A DNA stretch of 64,000 bases. Source: Sacculina carcini (Eukaryota > Arthropoda > Thecostraca > Sacculinidae). The notes beneath the pieces were generated by a model. It made no database searches. It had not been told where the DNA came from and worked only from the letters and a program-made list of their open reading frames with translations. Position 1 is the first letter of the stretch. Every line of letters starts with the position of its first letter. The stretch spans positions 4,863,849 through 4,927,848 of the forward strand of contig OU696584.1 of assembly GCA_916048095.2 (NCBI GenBank), in the 5' to 3' direction. The translations under genes and the position numbers were made by a program. Positions 1 through 9,435 of this stretch are shown piece by piece.

Positions 1-164
1 AATGTTTCCACCTGAGCTTGTATTATGTGATTATGTCTAATAATTACATTCATTATTTGGTGCTATATTTATAATGGGGGCCCCAAGTGATGCTTCGGGG
101 GGGTGGGCATAATTCCTCGCACCGGCTCTGTCAGGAACTACTCATGTCAATTATACGGAGGACA

Positions 165-528
165 TTGTGAAATTCGTTTATTTGAACAGCCTTTCGGATG
201 AAGAAATCGAGAAGCAGGTACTGGGAACAACAGGAGTCGACAACTGCCATTAGCTGATATCGTGGCGCTAATAGACAGCAAAGAAATTGCAGCCAGAGCG
301 ATAACAACGGACAGTTCCAAAATTGTCGTGAGCAGCTATGAAAAATCAACTCGCAAGAACGCTAGCAGGTATCTGAAGGAGCAAGAAGAACCCTCGGATG
401 AAGACAAGCTCAAAATATAAATGCGATGCACATGTGGAAAGCTAACTCAGCGATACGGCAAGGTCCGCGGAAAGTCGCGTGAGTTTCAGACAAGTTTGGA
501 TTTCTGAAAGAATCAACACACGCGCAAT
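165..528 (+). pseudogene. gag remnant of gypsy-1
   Basis: After a frame break, bases 252-419 read LADIVALIDSKEIAARA and on to a stop. The next stretch in the same frame (421-507) reads MRCTCGKLTQRYGKVRGK before another stop. The first phrase resembles the C-terminal part of gag in K02A2.6-like gypsy elements, and the Cys/Arg/Lys-rich second phrase looks like the remains of the nucleic-acid-binding region. The assignment rests on my recognition of these phrases and on the protease and RT that follow. There are at least two frame or stop lesions, so the gene is dead. Confidence 0.5.
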
Positions 529-779
529 TGTGCACATCATGTAGAAGCACTGTGTTATCACGCTGCAGCATCATAGCTTAATGGTAATAACACGCATCGG
601 GTGACAACAGCCCACAGCGGACACTTCATCGGGAAAGGACATGAAAGCTCTCGCATGGTGTCGTACAACGGGCAGAAAGAGGAGGTCATGCCGCACTCTA
701 CGTTGACAGTGAGCGTCAGTGTTGACAGAGATGCGTACAGACGAACATAGTTTCGTGTTCCTCCACCACGGCAAGCACA

Positions 780-1063
780 GCTGATAGCTGTTGCGGATTC
801 TAAGACTCAGACTTGTTTAATGGGCATCTCACAGTTTCGCAAGCTGGGTCTACAGCAGCGCCATGATCATCGAGCACAGAAACGCATCATGGCAGCAAAC
901 GAATGAGCGATACATATAATCGGTGTCGTACTCCTGAAATTGTCTGGTGCAGATTCAAGTGGTCGTTGGCACGAGGTGCGCGTCATAGTACATGCCACAG
1001 ATGCCACTCAACACTTTTACCAGATCAGGGCAGCGTTGACAAGCCTCAGGGTGATTGAATACG
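780..1063 (+). pseudogene. Aspartic protease remnant of gypsy-1
   Basis: The + strand near 785 reads IAVADSKTQTCLMGISQF, which matches the active-site neighbourhood of retropepsin-like proteases. The catalytic Asp is kept, but the canonical D-S/T-G triplet is DSK. The following residues, LGLQQRHDH then LLKLSGADSSGRWHEV, follow the usual spacing of this protease subtype. A stop lies between the two stretches. It sits between the gag remnant and the RT, as expected for gag-PR-RT order. Loss of the Gly and the internal stop make it non-functional. Confidence 0.5.
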
Positions 1064-1351
1064 ACTTTCACAAAATTTGAGCCAAATCGGACGCATCAGC
1101 AAGCCAGAAAGTGACTAGCTCACGCGTTGAATCCGGCGTGGCGCCGTGTGGATGCCCAAAGCGATGCATGCCTACACCACATCCACGCCAGCGAATCTTC
1201 CGATAGCTCCATCTCTGCGCTCATCTGATTTCATGAACCACTGGTTACTGGCAATATTCGCGTCGTCGACATTCAAAACATATCCACACCAGCCTCTGCC
1301 GGCCATGACAGGACCTCCAATGGAGATTCCGGTTGATCCGACGCACGGTCC

Positions 1352-2059
1352 GTGGTGACGAATCGACCACCGAATGTTCCGGTCCACTGTAGCGAGGGGG
1401 TGTCGGGGCAGCTGGAGAGAGATTTAGCCCTCGGAGTTATAGAGCGAGTACCAGCAAACACGCCTGTGATATGGTTGCACAGCATGGTGATAACTCCGAA
1501 GTCAGATGGCTCCCCTCGTCGAACAGTTGACATTCAACCATTGAGTCGGTACAGCCGGAGAGACACGCAGTGCACAGTGTCTCCCGTCAGACAAGCGAGA
1601 TCAGTCCCAACGATGTCCATCAAAACAGTGACGGACGCATGGAATGGATTCCACTCCATAGAAATGCGACCCGAGAACCGTCATTTAACAAGGTTCCTAA
1701 CCGAACAAGGTCGCTTCAGATACAATTGCGCGCCCATCGGATTTCTAGCGTCGCAAGACGCATGCACGCAAAGTTACGACGCCATAATTGCCTACGTACC
1801 ACGTAAGAACAAATGCGTGGACGACACGTTGATATGGGACTCCAACATCACAGATCACTGGATGCGAGTGATTGATTATCTAATCCACGTGGGACACAAC
1901 GGACCTATACTGAATCCTTCCAAGTTTCAGTTTTCGTCCACAAGAGGGAGTTTCGCCGGCTTAGAAATCACCAGTCACGAGGTACGGCCGTTGCCAAAAT
2001 ACCTAGACGACATCGCGAGCTTTCCGAGACCCGTGAACATAACCGATGTACGTGCCTAG
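1352..2059 (+). pseudogene. Reverse transcriptase domain of gypsy-1
   Basis: A 235-codon open frame covers most of the polymerase palm. Visible motifs are the PVIWLHSMVITPKSDGS region, RFLTEQGRFRYNCAPIGF (palm block before the active site) and KCVDDTLIW, where the active-site YxDD box reads CVDD. SKFQFSSTRGSFAGLEIT and the FPRPVNITDVRA thumb/connection boundary follow in normal spacing. The frame ends at a TAG where related elements continue into the connection domain, so the gene is truncated. The nearest relatives in this window are the RTs at 17.9-21.7 and 34.7-37.4 kb, which also have V-D-D boxes (IVDD and VVDD). Confidence 0.8.
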
Positions 2060-2104
2060 TTCGGCCTCGTGAATCAGGTGTCTCAGTATTAAAGAACCAC
2101 AAAC

Positions 2105-2830
2105 ATGGCTCATGTCATGCCTCTCCTCAGTCCCAAGTTCAACTCTTACTGGAATCTGCAGCTTAAGGACGCTTTTCAAAAATCCAAGCAGTCAATCATT
2201 GATGAGATACTGCACGGAGTGGAGATCTTCGATCCCAAGAAGTTGACATGCCTGAATTCTGACTGGTCCCAGACCGGCGTGGGCTACTGGATGCGCCAAA
2301 AGCACTGTTCATGCGATTCACAAGTTCCCGGCTGCTGCGTCGACGGGTGGAAAATCACGGCGGCTGGATCCCGTTTGTTGAGCGATGCTGAGAAACACTA
2401 TGCTCCGATCGAGGGCGATGCTTTAGCCGTAGCGTGGGCACTTAAGAATACCAAGTTTTCTCAATGGGTTCTCGTGATCTAGTAATCACTACAGATCACA
2501 AAAATACTCATCGCTCACAGGCTCGTCGAAATACTCGGTGATAGACCTCTCGTCGACATAGCCAGCCCGCGACTCTTTCGTCTCAAACAACGGACGCCGA
2601 TGTGGCGTTATAAGATTGTACACGTACCAGGGCGTACGATACTTGCCGCATATGCAACTTCACGGAAGCCCAGCGCTCGCTATGTTGAGGATGACGACAT
2701 GAGTGTGTTAGCTGGGGTACGCGTCCCAGCTGAGTGGTATGCAGGTGATGATCTTGAGTCCAGTATTGTTGCAGCAGCTCGATCTGCCACCGACTCGCTG
2801 GAGCCCGTCACATGGGCCAAGATTAGATAA
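2105..2830 (+). pseudogene. RNase H domain and linker of gypsy-1
   Basis: Bases 2105-2482 encode FDPKKLTCLNSDWSQTGVGY, where the first catalytic Asp sits in NSDWS, then GSRLLSDAEKHYAPIEGDAL with the catalytic Glu region. The frame then breaks. The expected TDHKN part can be read around 2,495 in another frame, and 2600-2830 encodes a short connection with KIVHVPGRT, equivalent to the end of RNase H before the chromo/integrase linker. Order and spacing match the intact copies at 20.0 and 36.4 kb. Frame changes make it a pseudogene. Confidence 0.65.
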
Positions 2831-2892
2831 TGCACTGCATCGGACAATGATCTACAGATTCTGCGCGAGGGGTCCCGTCACCCCGTGGCGGC

Positions 2893-3745
2893 TTGCCAGA
2901 AGCTTTGCAGCCATTTAGGCAGTATCGTGACGATATTTCCGTAGTTGACGACGTTCTTATGTTAAATAGCTCAATTGTCGTTCCCCACGTCTTAAGGAAC
3001 AACATTTCATGTGCATTGTACTCCGCTCATCAAGGCACCAGCAAAATGAGCAGCCGAGCGCGCAGCATCGTCTTCTGGTCAGGGCTCAGCACATATATTG
3101 AATTGACTAGGTTCAGGTGTCACACATGGTTATGGATATCACACATGACTATGGCACCATCACAATCCCGGTTGCCACCTGTTATACCTAATGTACTGAC
3201 TCGACCGTTTCAACACATAGCGGTTGACTTTGCGGACGTAAGTGGAACTGGATATCTAGTCGTCGTCGACAGGTTCAGCGGCGGCCGCACCTTGTCATCA
3301 TCAGGTCAGGTGCAAAAGGTTTGATCAGCACTCAAATTTCGTAATTCTCGTCGTCTGGTGTAGCCGAGGAAATAAGCGCTGACGGCGGGCCGGAATTCAC
3401 GGCGCAGGAGACAGAGACGTTTCTAACACGATAGGGCGTGAGACACCTCCTATGCTCTTCATACCATCCCCAGTCGAATGGACGAGTCAAAGTGATCGTC
3501 AAGTCCATGAAGCGCCTCCTAGTGTCTCATACAAACGCTCAAGGCGTAATGAATTCAGAGGGGTCGCAGCCGGTTTCCTCCAATATAGAAGCACTCCGGA
3601 TACAGAGACGTGGATGGCTCAGATAGTTTTCGGCAGGCAACTGAGAGACCTTCTGCCCGTTCCTCCCGACACACATGTCTTCATCAACAGTTCAGTACAT
3701 CCGGTGTGGCGGGACGCGTCGAGACGCCAAGAGTCGGCTCTTTAG
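2893..3745 (+). pseudogene. Integrase remnant of gypsy-1
   Basis: The open stretch 2893-3324 contains the zinc-binding region, YSAHQGTSKMSSRARSIVFW, though the two Cys of the HHCC finger are not evident, and the first catalytic Asp in HIAVDFADVSGTGYLVVVDR. After frame changes the second Asp region (SADGGPEFT) reads at about 3,375. HPQSNGRVKVIVKSMKRLL, near 3,460, is where the catalytic Glu should lie, and it reads Val in this copy. A tail portion follows at 3,560-3,745. The DDE catalytic set is not intact. Confidence 0.65.
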
Positions 3746-3839
3746 CTACGTTTTCTGAGACAGATTGGTCAACTAAGCTGCCACGTACGTCATTTGAAGA
3801 CCTTGACACCAGGTAACGGAGTACTGATGCAGAATTAGA

Positions 3840-4436
3840 CCGGCATCTACGGAAAACGTTGGGACAGGGTAGGTGTAACCGTCAAAAGAATGCCGTACGA
3901 CCATTACCTAGTCAAGGTGGACGGATCGGGTCGACTGTCATTGCGCAATAGACGGTTTCTGCGACATATCAAAGGATTTGACGCTCATCCATCGACTCCA
4001 ACGACACGATTCAAGGCAGCTACGTGAATGTCACCGCCGCCATCGGCGTCACCTCCGTAGCTGCCACCGACTTCAACGCCTTCACCACCCTCTCCTCCGC
4101 CGGCACCGTCTACACCACCGTCATCGCCGTCGTCGACACCGCCGGCACTTTGAAATACCAGATCGCTAAGCATCCCCGGCAAAGCACGCACACTCACAGC
4201 CAACCGGTAGCACGCCATGCAGTAATTCTGAGAATCACTCCCAAAACCTCCGATATTATGACCGATAGTCGCCGCGCTGAAGAGAACACATCACATGCAA
4301 GCAGAGGTATGACACACGCCGATCCGTCAGATGCTTCACAGCTACCGGCTCGTTCGCGTAGAGCTCGGCGACCACCAGCGTATCTGAAGGACTACCTGAC
4401 AGATATGAAGTTTCAAGTCAGAAACTGGGGGGGAGA
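3840..4436 (+). pseudogene. Integrase C-terminal region of gypsy-1
   Basis: Around 3,845-3,990 the + strand reads GIYGKRWDRVGVTVKRMPYD then LVKVDGSGRLSLRNRRFLRH. This is the SH3-like C-terminal fold that ends gypsy integrases; the elements at 21.4 and 37.8 kb have the same RWDRTGVV / LxRNRRHLR pattern. Bases 4024-4436 are Thr/Ala- and Pro-rich and finish with SRRARRPPAYLKDYLTDMKF, the same basic RRPP end motif as the complete elements. A stop at about 4,027 separates the two pieces. Confidence 0.6.
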
Positions 4437-4832
4437 TGTGAGATATCCGTCAGGGTCACAGGGAAGCGCCTCTAGCGGACACAATGTCAATTATACGATG
4501 GTCAATGTTGCAACCACAATTCACGAAACATGGCGGCATTCGTTCACTCACTAGCCGCCATTGCGGTGCCAAGTGCACTTACGTTTGTGTAAGTGTCATG
4601 TAAGATTTGCAGTCACGTTAAATGTGTCTACTTTACTGATTAGAATTTTGTGTCTATATTATACACGGCTGTTTCAAATATTCACTACTGGTATGTTTCC
4701 AACTGAATTGAGTTGTGGGTTACATTGCCATATCATGACTGGGTTATGTCATACGTCATGTTATGTATTTGATTAGTTATGTTTTGATTCTGCTTCAGAT
4801 AATATCATTCGTCGTGTAAATACAAATTACAT
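4437..4832 (+). repeat. Probable 3' LTR of gypsy-1
   Basis: It starts TGTGAGATATCC directly after a G-rich tract ending GGGGAGA, which is the polypurine tract position. The right end is set tentatively at an ACA near 4,830; no second copy is available to fix it. It shares a 14-base match (ATGTCAATTATACG) with bases 144-157, which could be chance. Confidence 0.4.
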
Positions 4833-4933
4833 GAGAATGTCGGTTTGATCAATAATAATAAAGATGAAGTATAAAATTATTATTGGTTTCTGTGATTTAT
4901 TAAAGCATACTTTTACTCAGTGTTGGCTGTTGT

Positions 4934-5220
4934 TGTTTATTGAATCATATTTATTGTTGTTGCTGTTTATTGAATCATATTTATTGCTGTTGTTTATTGA
5001 ATCATATTTATTGTTGTTGCTGTTTATTGAATCATATTTATTGTTGTTGTTGTTTATTGAATCATATTTATTGTTGCTGCTGTTTATTGAATCATATTTA
5101 TTGTTGCTGCTGCTTATTGAATCATATATATTGTTGTTGCTGTTTATTGAATAATATTATTGGTGTTATTGTTGTTTATTGAATCATAACTATTTGTGTT
5201 GTTACTTATTGAATCATATT
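4934..5220 (+). repeat. 30-bp minisatellite (TTTATTGAATCATATTTATTG unit)
   Basis: About ten copies of a unit starting TTTATTGAATCATAT occur at 4,936, 4,966, 4,992, 5,022, 5,052, 5,082, 5,112, 5,142, 5,174 and 5,204. The period is mostly 30 bp with one 26-bp interval. The variable part is TTGTTGTTGCTG. The period is a multiple of 3, so three frames stay open, which explains Leu/Tyr-rich and Cys-rich spurious ORFs. A reverse-oriented copy lies at 46,085-46,390 and a related tail at 15,960-16,060. Confidence 0.9.
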
Positions 5221-5229
5221 TTTATTGAT

Positions 5230-5330
5230 TGTTGGATGTTGAACCTGAGCTGAAACTTTGCAGGCCGGAGGTTGCCCGCCCTTGATCCAGCTTAAATCGG
5301 TGCGCCATAGCAAACACACATTATTGTTGT
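5230..5330 (+). repeat. LINE 3'-end fragment
   Basis: CGGTGCGCCATAGCAAACAC at about 5,297 matches the 3' terminal motif of the LINE whose end lies at 16,050-16,095 (GGTGCGCTATAGCAAATA on the - strand). It is likewise followed by TTATTGTTGTAATT-type simple sequence, running on to about 5,450. No coding part remains. Confidence 0.55.
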
Positions 5331-5459
5331 AATTTTTTTAACAATATTATTCTTGCTGTTGATATTGTTTATTTTATTGTTGTTGTAACTATAATTATTG
5401 TTATTATTAATATTTATATAATTGCTATTATTACTATTGTTGTTGTTGACACTGACACC

Positions 5460-6315
5460 AAACGGTCGCGTTTCCAATTGAGTCTCACCCGAGCACAGTC
5501 GCCAACAGCACGCGTCTTGTTTTCCAGTGACGTTTTGTGGTGCACGCCAAGTTCGCAGCGCAATAGTTGAGCGGAGTTAGTTCCGTGTCAGCATCGGCAT
5601 TGTGATCAAGGCGAAATGGAGTTGTCTCGGCGGCAGTGGCGCCAGCACTCGTCTTAGCAAGGACGTCTTGATAAGCATTCATCTGCATAGCATACATCTG
5701 CAAGCATACATCTGCAAGCATACATCTGCAAGCATACATCTGCACCCCTCTCGCAGCGACAAGGTCCCAGACATTTTCAAAAGGACACCCGCCAGAAAAA
5801 CAACAATGCGCGCGACAATTATGCTAGGCTTGGAAAAGCTGAAAGACAATCTACAAGACGTAAATCTACGTTTGAGGACGCTTGCCGAAGAATAAACAAA
5901 TTTATCACACATAAATTATACACAAATCTAGCTTCGCTAAATAAAAAATGGAAAAATTATCTGAAGTTTGCAATCTTGCAATTGTTTAATCTGAAGAAAC
6001 TCAATAGTAAATACAAAAAATTCACTCGGAATCAACAGGCAGGCAGGCCGGGACACATCCAAGCACAGATCAATGACTTTGTCGAGTGTGGCAGTGGCTC
6101 GTGTGTTTACACCCGACTGTACTTGTATCGCACAGTAGCCACAAAAAATGGCCTCGGGTGCGTGTGTTTGTAAACAACGCTAATTTCAATCTGATTCTGA
6201 TGTTGTTCGTTTTGATGATAGCTCCATATGCTACACCACGCGATTAAGACAGATACAATTTTTATATAAAGCCATTTAAGGTGACTTTGTACCATATATA
6301 AAGTGACATCGTATA
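5460..6315. other. Unassigned unique-looking stretch
   Basis: Apart from the 14-bp repeat I recognise nothing here. A + strand ORF ending at 5,895 finishes with a Leu/Lys-rich helix (LGLEKLKDNLQDVNLRLRTL) that could be coiled coil. An overlapping frame continues with Lys-rich sequence to about 6,080. Neither has a convincing family match or start. Confidence 0.3.
5675..5743 (+). repeat. 14-bp tandem repeat (GCATACATCTGCAA)
   Basis: Perfect copies start at 5,690, 5,704 and 5,718, with a partial copy at 5,732 and a diverged one at 5,675. No spacers are present, so it is a plain tandem repeat. Confidence 0.9.
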
Positions 6316-7645
6316 TCTATATATATAAAAGAGATCCTCTGTGTGTGTGTCTGTGTGTGTGTCTGTCTGTCTGTCCCACCCTTCTTGGTCCATTTTCTAT
6401 CAGCTGCTACTCGGCCATCACTTGGCGTACCCGCTCAAAATTAGACCATCATGTTGGAAATTTTCTTTTCTACACTGTAAGTTAAATTTTTAACTTTAAA
6501 AATAAAAAAAAAAAAATTTATAGCGGTGAAAACACAAAATTAACCCTGAAAAATGCGAAAATTTTGGTCAATATTCTGCAGACTACTCCTCCTAAACCAG
6601 CAATGGTACAAATATACAAATTATACCACTGTGTAGAAATTTTTCTGTTCTACTCAACAAATTATAATTCATACCCAAAAACTGAATATAAATTATGTAA
6701 AATGGAAAAAAATCAATCTACATTCAAAATATTATTTAAACTCCACGCGTCCGATATCCTATACTTCTTTCTCTATTTCTCAAAAACTAATTATTACACA
6801 TCTAAATAATTAATACCATCATGCTGCGAATTACGTTTTCTACAACACGGTATAATTTTTAATTTTCAAAAGTGTATTTAAAAAAAGTTACGGCGGCGTG
6901 AAGTGTAAATGACAAAGTCAAAAAGGCAAAATTAGCACAAAAAAACGTGAATATTCTGGTCAATATTCCGCTATCTATTCCTCATAAACCAGCAATGGTA
7001 CAGCTATAAAAATTATACATCCAAAATTATCCAAATAAATATAACCAAAAATATCCATACTGGGAACTACTGGGAACTATATACTACTGGGAACAAAGTT
7101 AACAACTGAATTTTTCTGTATAATTTAATTGGTTTAATTTGAAGTTGCATAAGCTTAAGTTGCATAAGGACATGGGTTGTAATATCATGCAATGCCAGCT
7201 ATATGAATATGCTGTTTTAGCGGACGCATAAATCTGGAATTATATATATGACAGAAGGCTTCATTGTTTTGATAGTGTTACACTTCTGAATTACTACACA
7301 CGAAGGATGGGTGTGAGCTTGAGCAGTGTTGAGGAAAATACTTTGTCAATAATAAAAAAACAAGAATTTACAAATTTATATTTTTCTATTGGATAAGCTT
7401 TTTGCTTTTTGATTCATTATATTCTATTTATAGTTCCGCACGACGGGCGGGTTTAAATACGAGGCAGTACGAGGGAAAATATTTTGCCACATCTAAAATA
7501 AAAACATTCACATTCAGACTTTTCTATTGGTTAAGACTTTTTAAGGGTTTACTTTTTCTTTTTTAGTTTCTAATCATTTTTTTATAATTCAATATTCATT
7601 TTACTTTATTTATTGTTCTGCACAAAGGGCGGGTTTTAATGCTAG
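6316..7645 (+). mobile_element. Helitron-like repeat, copy A
   Basis: The 5' end reads A|TCTATATATATAAAAG followed by GAGATCCTCTGTG and TCTGTCTGTCTGTCC. The 3' end at 7,619-7,645 has a GC-rich element (TGCACAAAGGGCGGG) followed by TTTTAATGCTAG. A 5' TC start and a GC hairpin about 10 bases before CTAG are the hallmarks of Helitron termini. An internal hairpin CCGCACGACGGGCGGG is at 7,436-7,451. The interior is AT-rich, non-coding and matches the - strand of 25.8-39.05 kb, but lacks the roughly 340-bp tandem units found there. No Rep/helicase is encoded, so it would be non-autonomous. The base after CTAG is A rather than the usual T, and the sequence beyond also matches the other copy, so the right border may lie further on (about 7,680). 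Confidence 0.55.
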
Positions 7646-7820
7646 ATGGTGATGTTGAGTTATAAATATATTTTGAAAATTTACTTATAAAATAGATTCG
7701 ATATGATCAACAGAATTGAAAGAATATATATTTGTACTGCATAAATATAAGAGTAATGATAATAAAAATAATATTAATAATAATATTTAAACAGACTGTA
7801 TTTATATTTATTACATATAA

Positions 7821-8006
<186 letters not shown>

Positions 8007-8690
8007 GAATGTTAATTGTTGTGAAATTGACATATTCGGTGAACTTTTAAGCTTAGTCGAATCATTGTCATGCGTCCATATGTAGTTTATCTTGACATTA
8101 AATTAATAACAACATTAAACATAATTTCAATATATATATTCTAAACTAATTTACTATTTTGTGTATATAATTTAGAATATTTCTCGTGAAAAAAATTAGT
8201 GCAAGTCGAGCGATTTCAACTCGATCAAACCTTTTCACGGACAGTGCACGGTGGCTCGTGGCAGCGTGTCTGCACCCGGAATTAGCACCTGCAGCTCGAC
8301 TAAACAATAAATGCCGTCGATCTCTCTCTGGTCGTCTTATGTGTCAACGATAGAAGCCCTACTCACTCAGTTAGGCCCATCTTGAATGGCTTGTATAGCT
8401 CACGTTTCAGGCAAATACCTCATGGACATAGAATGGATGGAACACAATTTATTTGTATTGTTATCCACACAAAAAACACAATGAACACGGCGATAGGAGA
8501 ATAAGACATACGTCATATACTTTGCAGGATTATACACGAAAATACGCCCATATTTGGCTGTATAATAACTGCTTGGATAAACAGACAAAATATATTGCGA
8601 TCGAATTGAGATTGAGCAATATTGCAGCTTCAATTACAATTAATGCAATCAGACGGCAATCTTGTAGAAAATTTGTGTTCTTAGATCTAC
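8007..8690. other. No recognisable feature
   Basis: AT-rich sequence with one GC-richer patch (8,200-8,400) containing no convincing ORF, splice pair or repeat that I could place. Confidence 0.4.
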
Positions 8691-8974
8691 ACACACACAT
8701 ACACACACACATACACACACGTACACACACACACACATACACACACAGACACACACACACAGACACACACAGACACACACACACACAGACACACACACAC
8801 ACACAGACACACACAGACACACACACACACATTACATTACATTACATTACATTAAGACATTTATATCGCGCTTTTCACCCGAGGGTCTCAAAAGCGCTCA
8901 CACACACACACACACACACACACTCAAGCACAAGAGTCATACACATACACAATCACGAACATACACAATCACCT

Positions 8975-9005
<31 letters not shown>

Positions 9006-9435
9006 AAACAGACAAGTACATATACGCACAAACACAAACATACACTCACGTTTACATACTCAGAAACACAAAAATACACACGCACACACACATACATATT
9101 GGATAAGATAGTACAGCAGACATAAAGCACATAAGACAACACAACATACAACACATTAAGACAACACAGCAGGCATACAACGACATACACTCAGATTGAC
9201 AAATCACAACATAAATGACACACAAATACAAACCAGAAAACACAACATAACAGACACAAAAAGACATACACTAAAACAAATAGACAGAGAACACAACACA
9301 TCAGACACACAAACACAGATAACAGAGCTCAATACAACAACACACAGAGAGCATACAATAGAGAAACATACATACACAAGAACGGAAAACACACGCATGA
9401 AGCACATACACAAATAAGACAGAATTAGGAAACAA
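8690..9435 (-). repeat. CA-rich 3' UTR and 3' end of LINE-D
   Basis: Reading on the - strand after the ORF2 stop at 9,436, the sequence becomes TG-rich and ends AGCGCGATATAAATGTCTTA followed by about five ATGTA units (8,829-8,856). Similar GCGC-TATA-AAAT ends occur at 44,545 and 61,648. The remaining 8,690-8,829 is a (CA)n/(CACAGA)n tract beyond the LINE tail. His-Thr ORFs here are simple-repeat artefacts. Confidence 0.65.

Larger units (their letters stand above)
1..4832 (+). mobile_element. Degraded Ty3/gypsy LTR retrotransposon (gypsy-1)
   Basis: The segment holds, in the usual order on the + strand, remnants of gag, protease, reverse transcriptase, RNase H, integrase and the basic integrase tail. 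They lie in different frames with many stops. A purine-rich tract ending GGGGAGA directly before TGTGAGATAT (4,437) marks the likely start of the 3' LTR, the same PPT/LTR junction pattern as the complete elements at 17.2 and 33.8 kb. The first 120 bases resemble part of the 3' LTR only weakly (ATGTTTCCA near 2 and near 4,692), so the 5' LTR is not proven. No target duplication could be identified. This is the oldest-looking gypsy copy in the window and cannot encode a working product. Confidence 0.75.

Noticed and set aside
144-4500. 14-base match ATGTCAATTATACG at 144 and 4,485 as a pair of LTRs
   Set aside because: Homology does not extend on either side, so it cannot define LTRs. It is left as a possible chance match.
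4864-5182. Leu/Tyr-rich and Cys-rich ORFs over the 30-bp minisatellite
   Set aside because: They arise because the period is a multiple of three and contains no stop in the open frames. There is no start context or non-repeat domain.
5675-5743. Short regular repeats resembling a CRISPR array
   Set aside because: Units are contiguous with no unique spacers, and the genome is eukaryotic. The 30-bp array likewise has no spacers.
5602-5895. Possible small gene with a helical Lys/Leu-rich end
   Set aside because: The first half is translated 14-bp tandem repeat, and no splice signals or family match were seen. Listed only as unassigned sequence.
8530-9106. Cys-Val, His-Thr and Ile-Tyr ORFs over CA, TG and TA tracts here and at 12.2, 27.6, 32.3, 44.4, 59.4 and 61.2 kb
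   Set aside because: Pure simple-repeat translation; no gene evidence.
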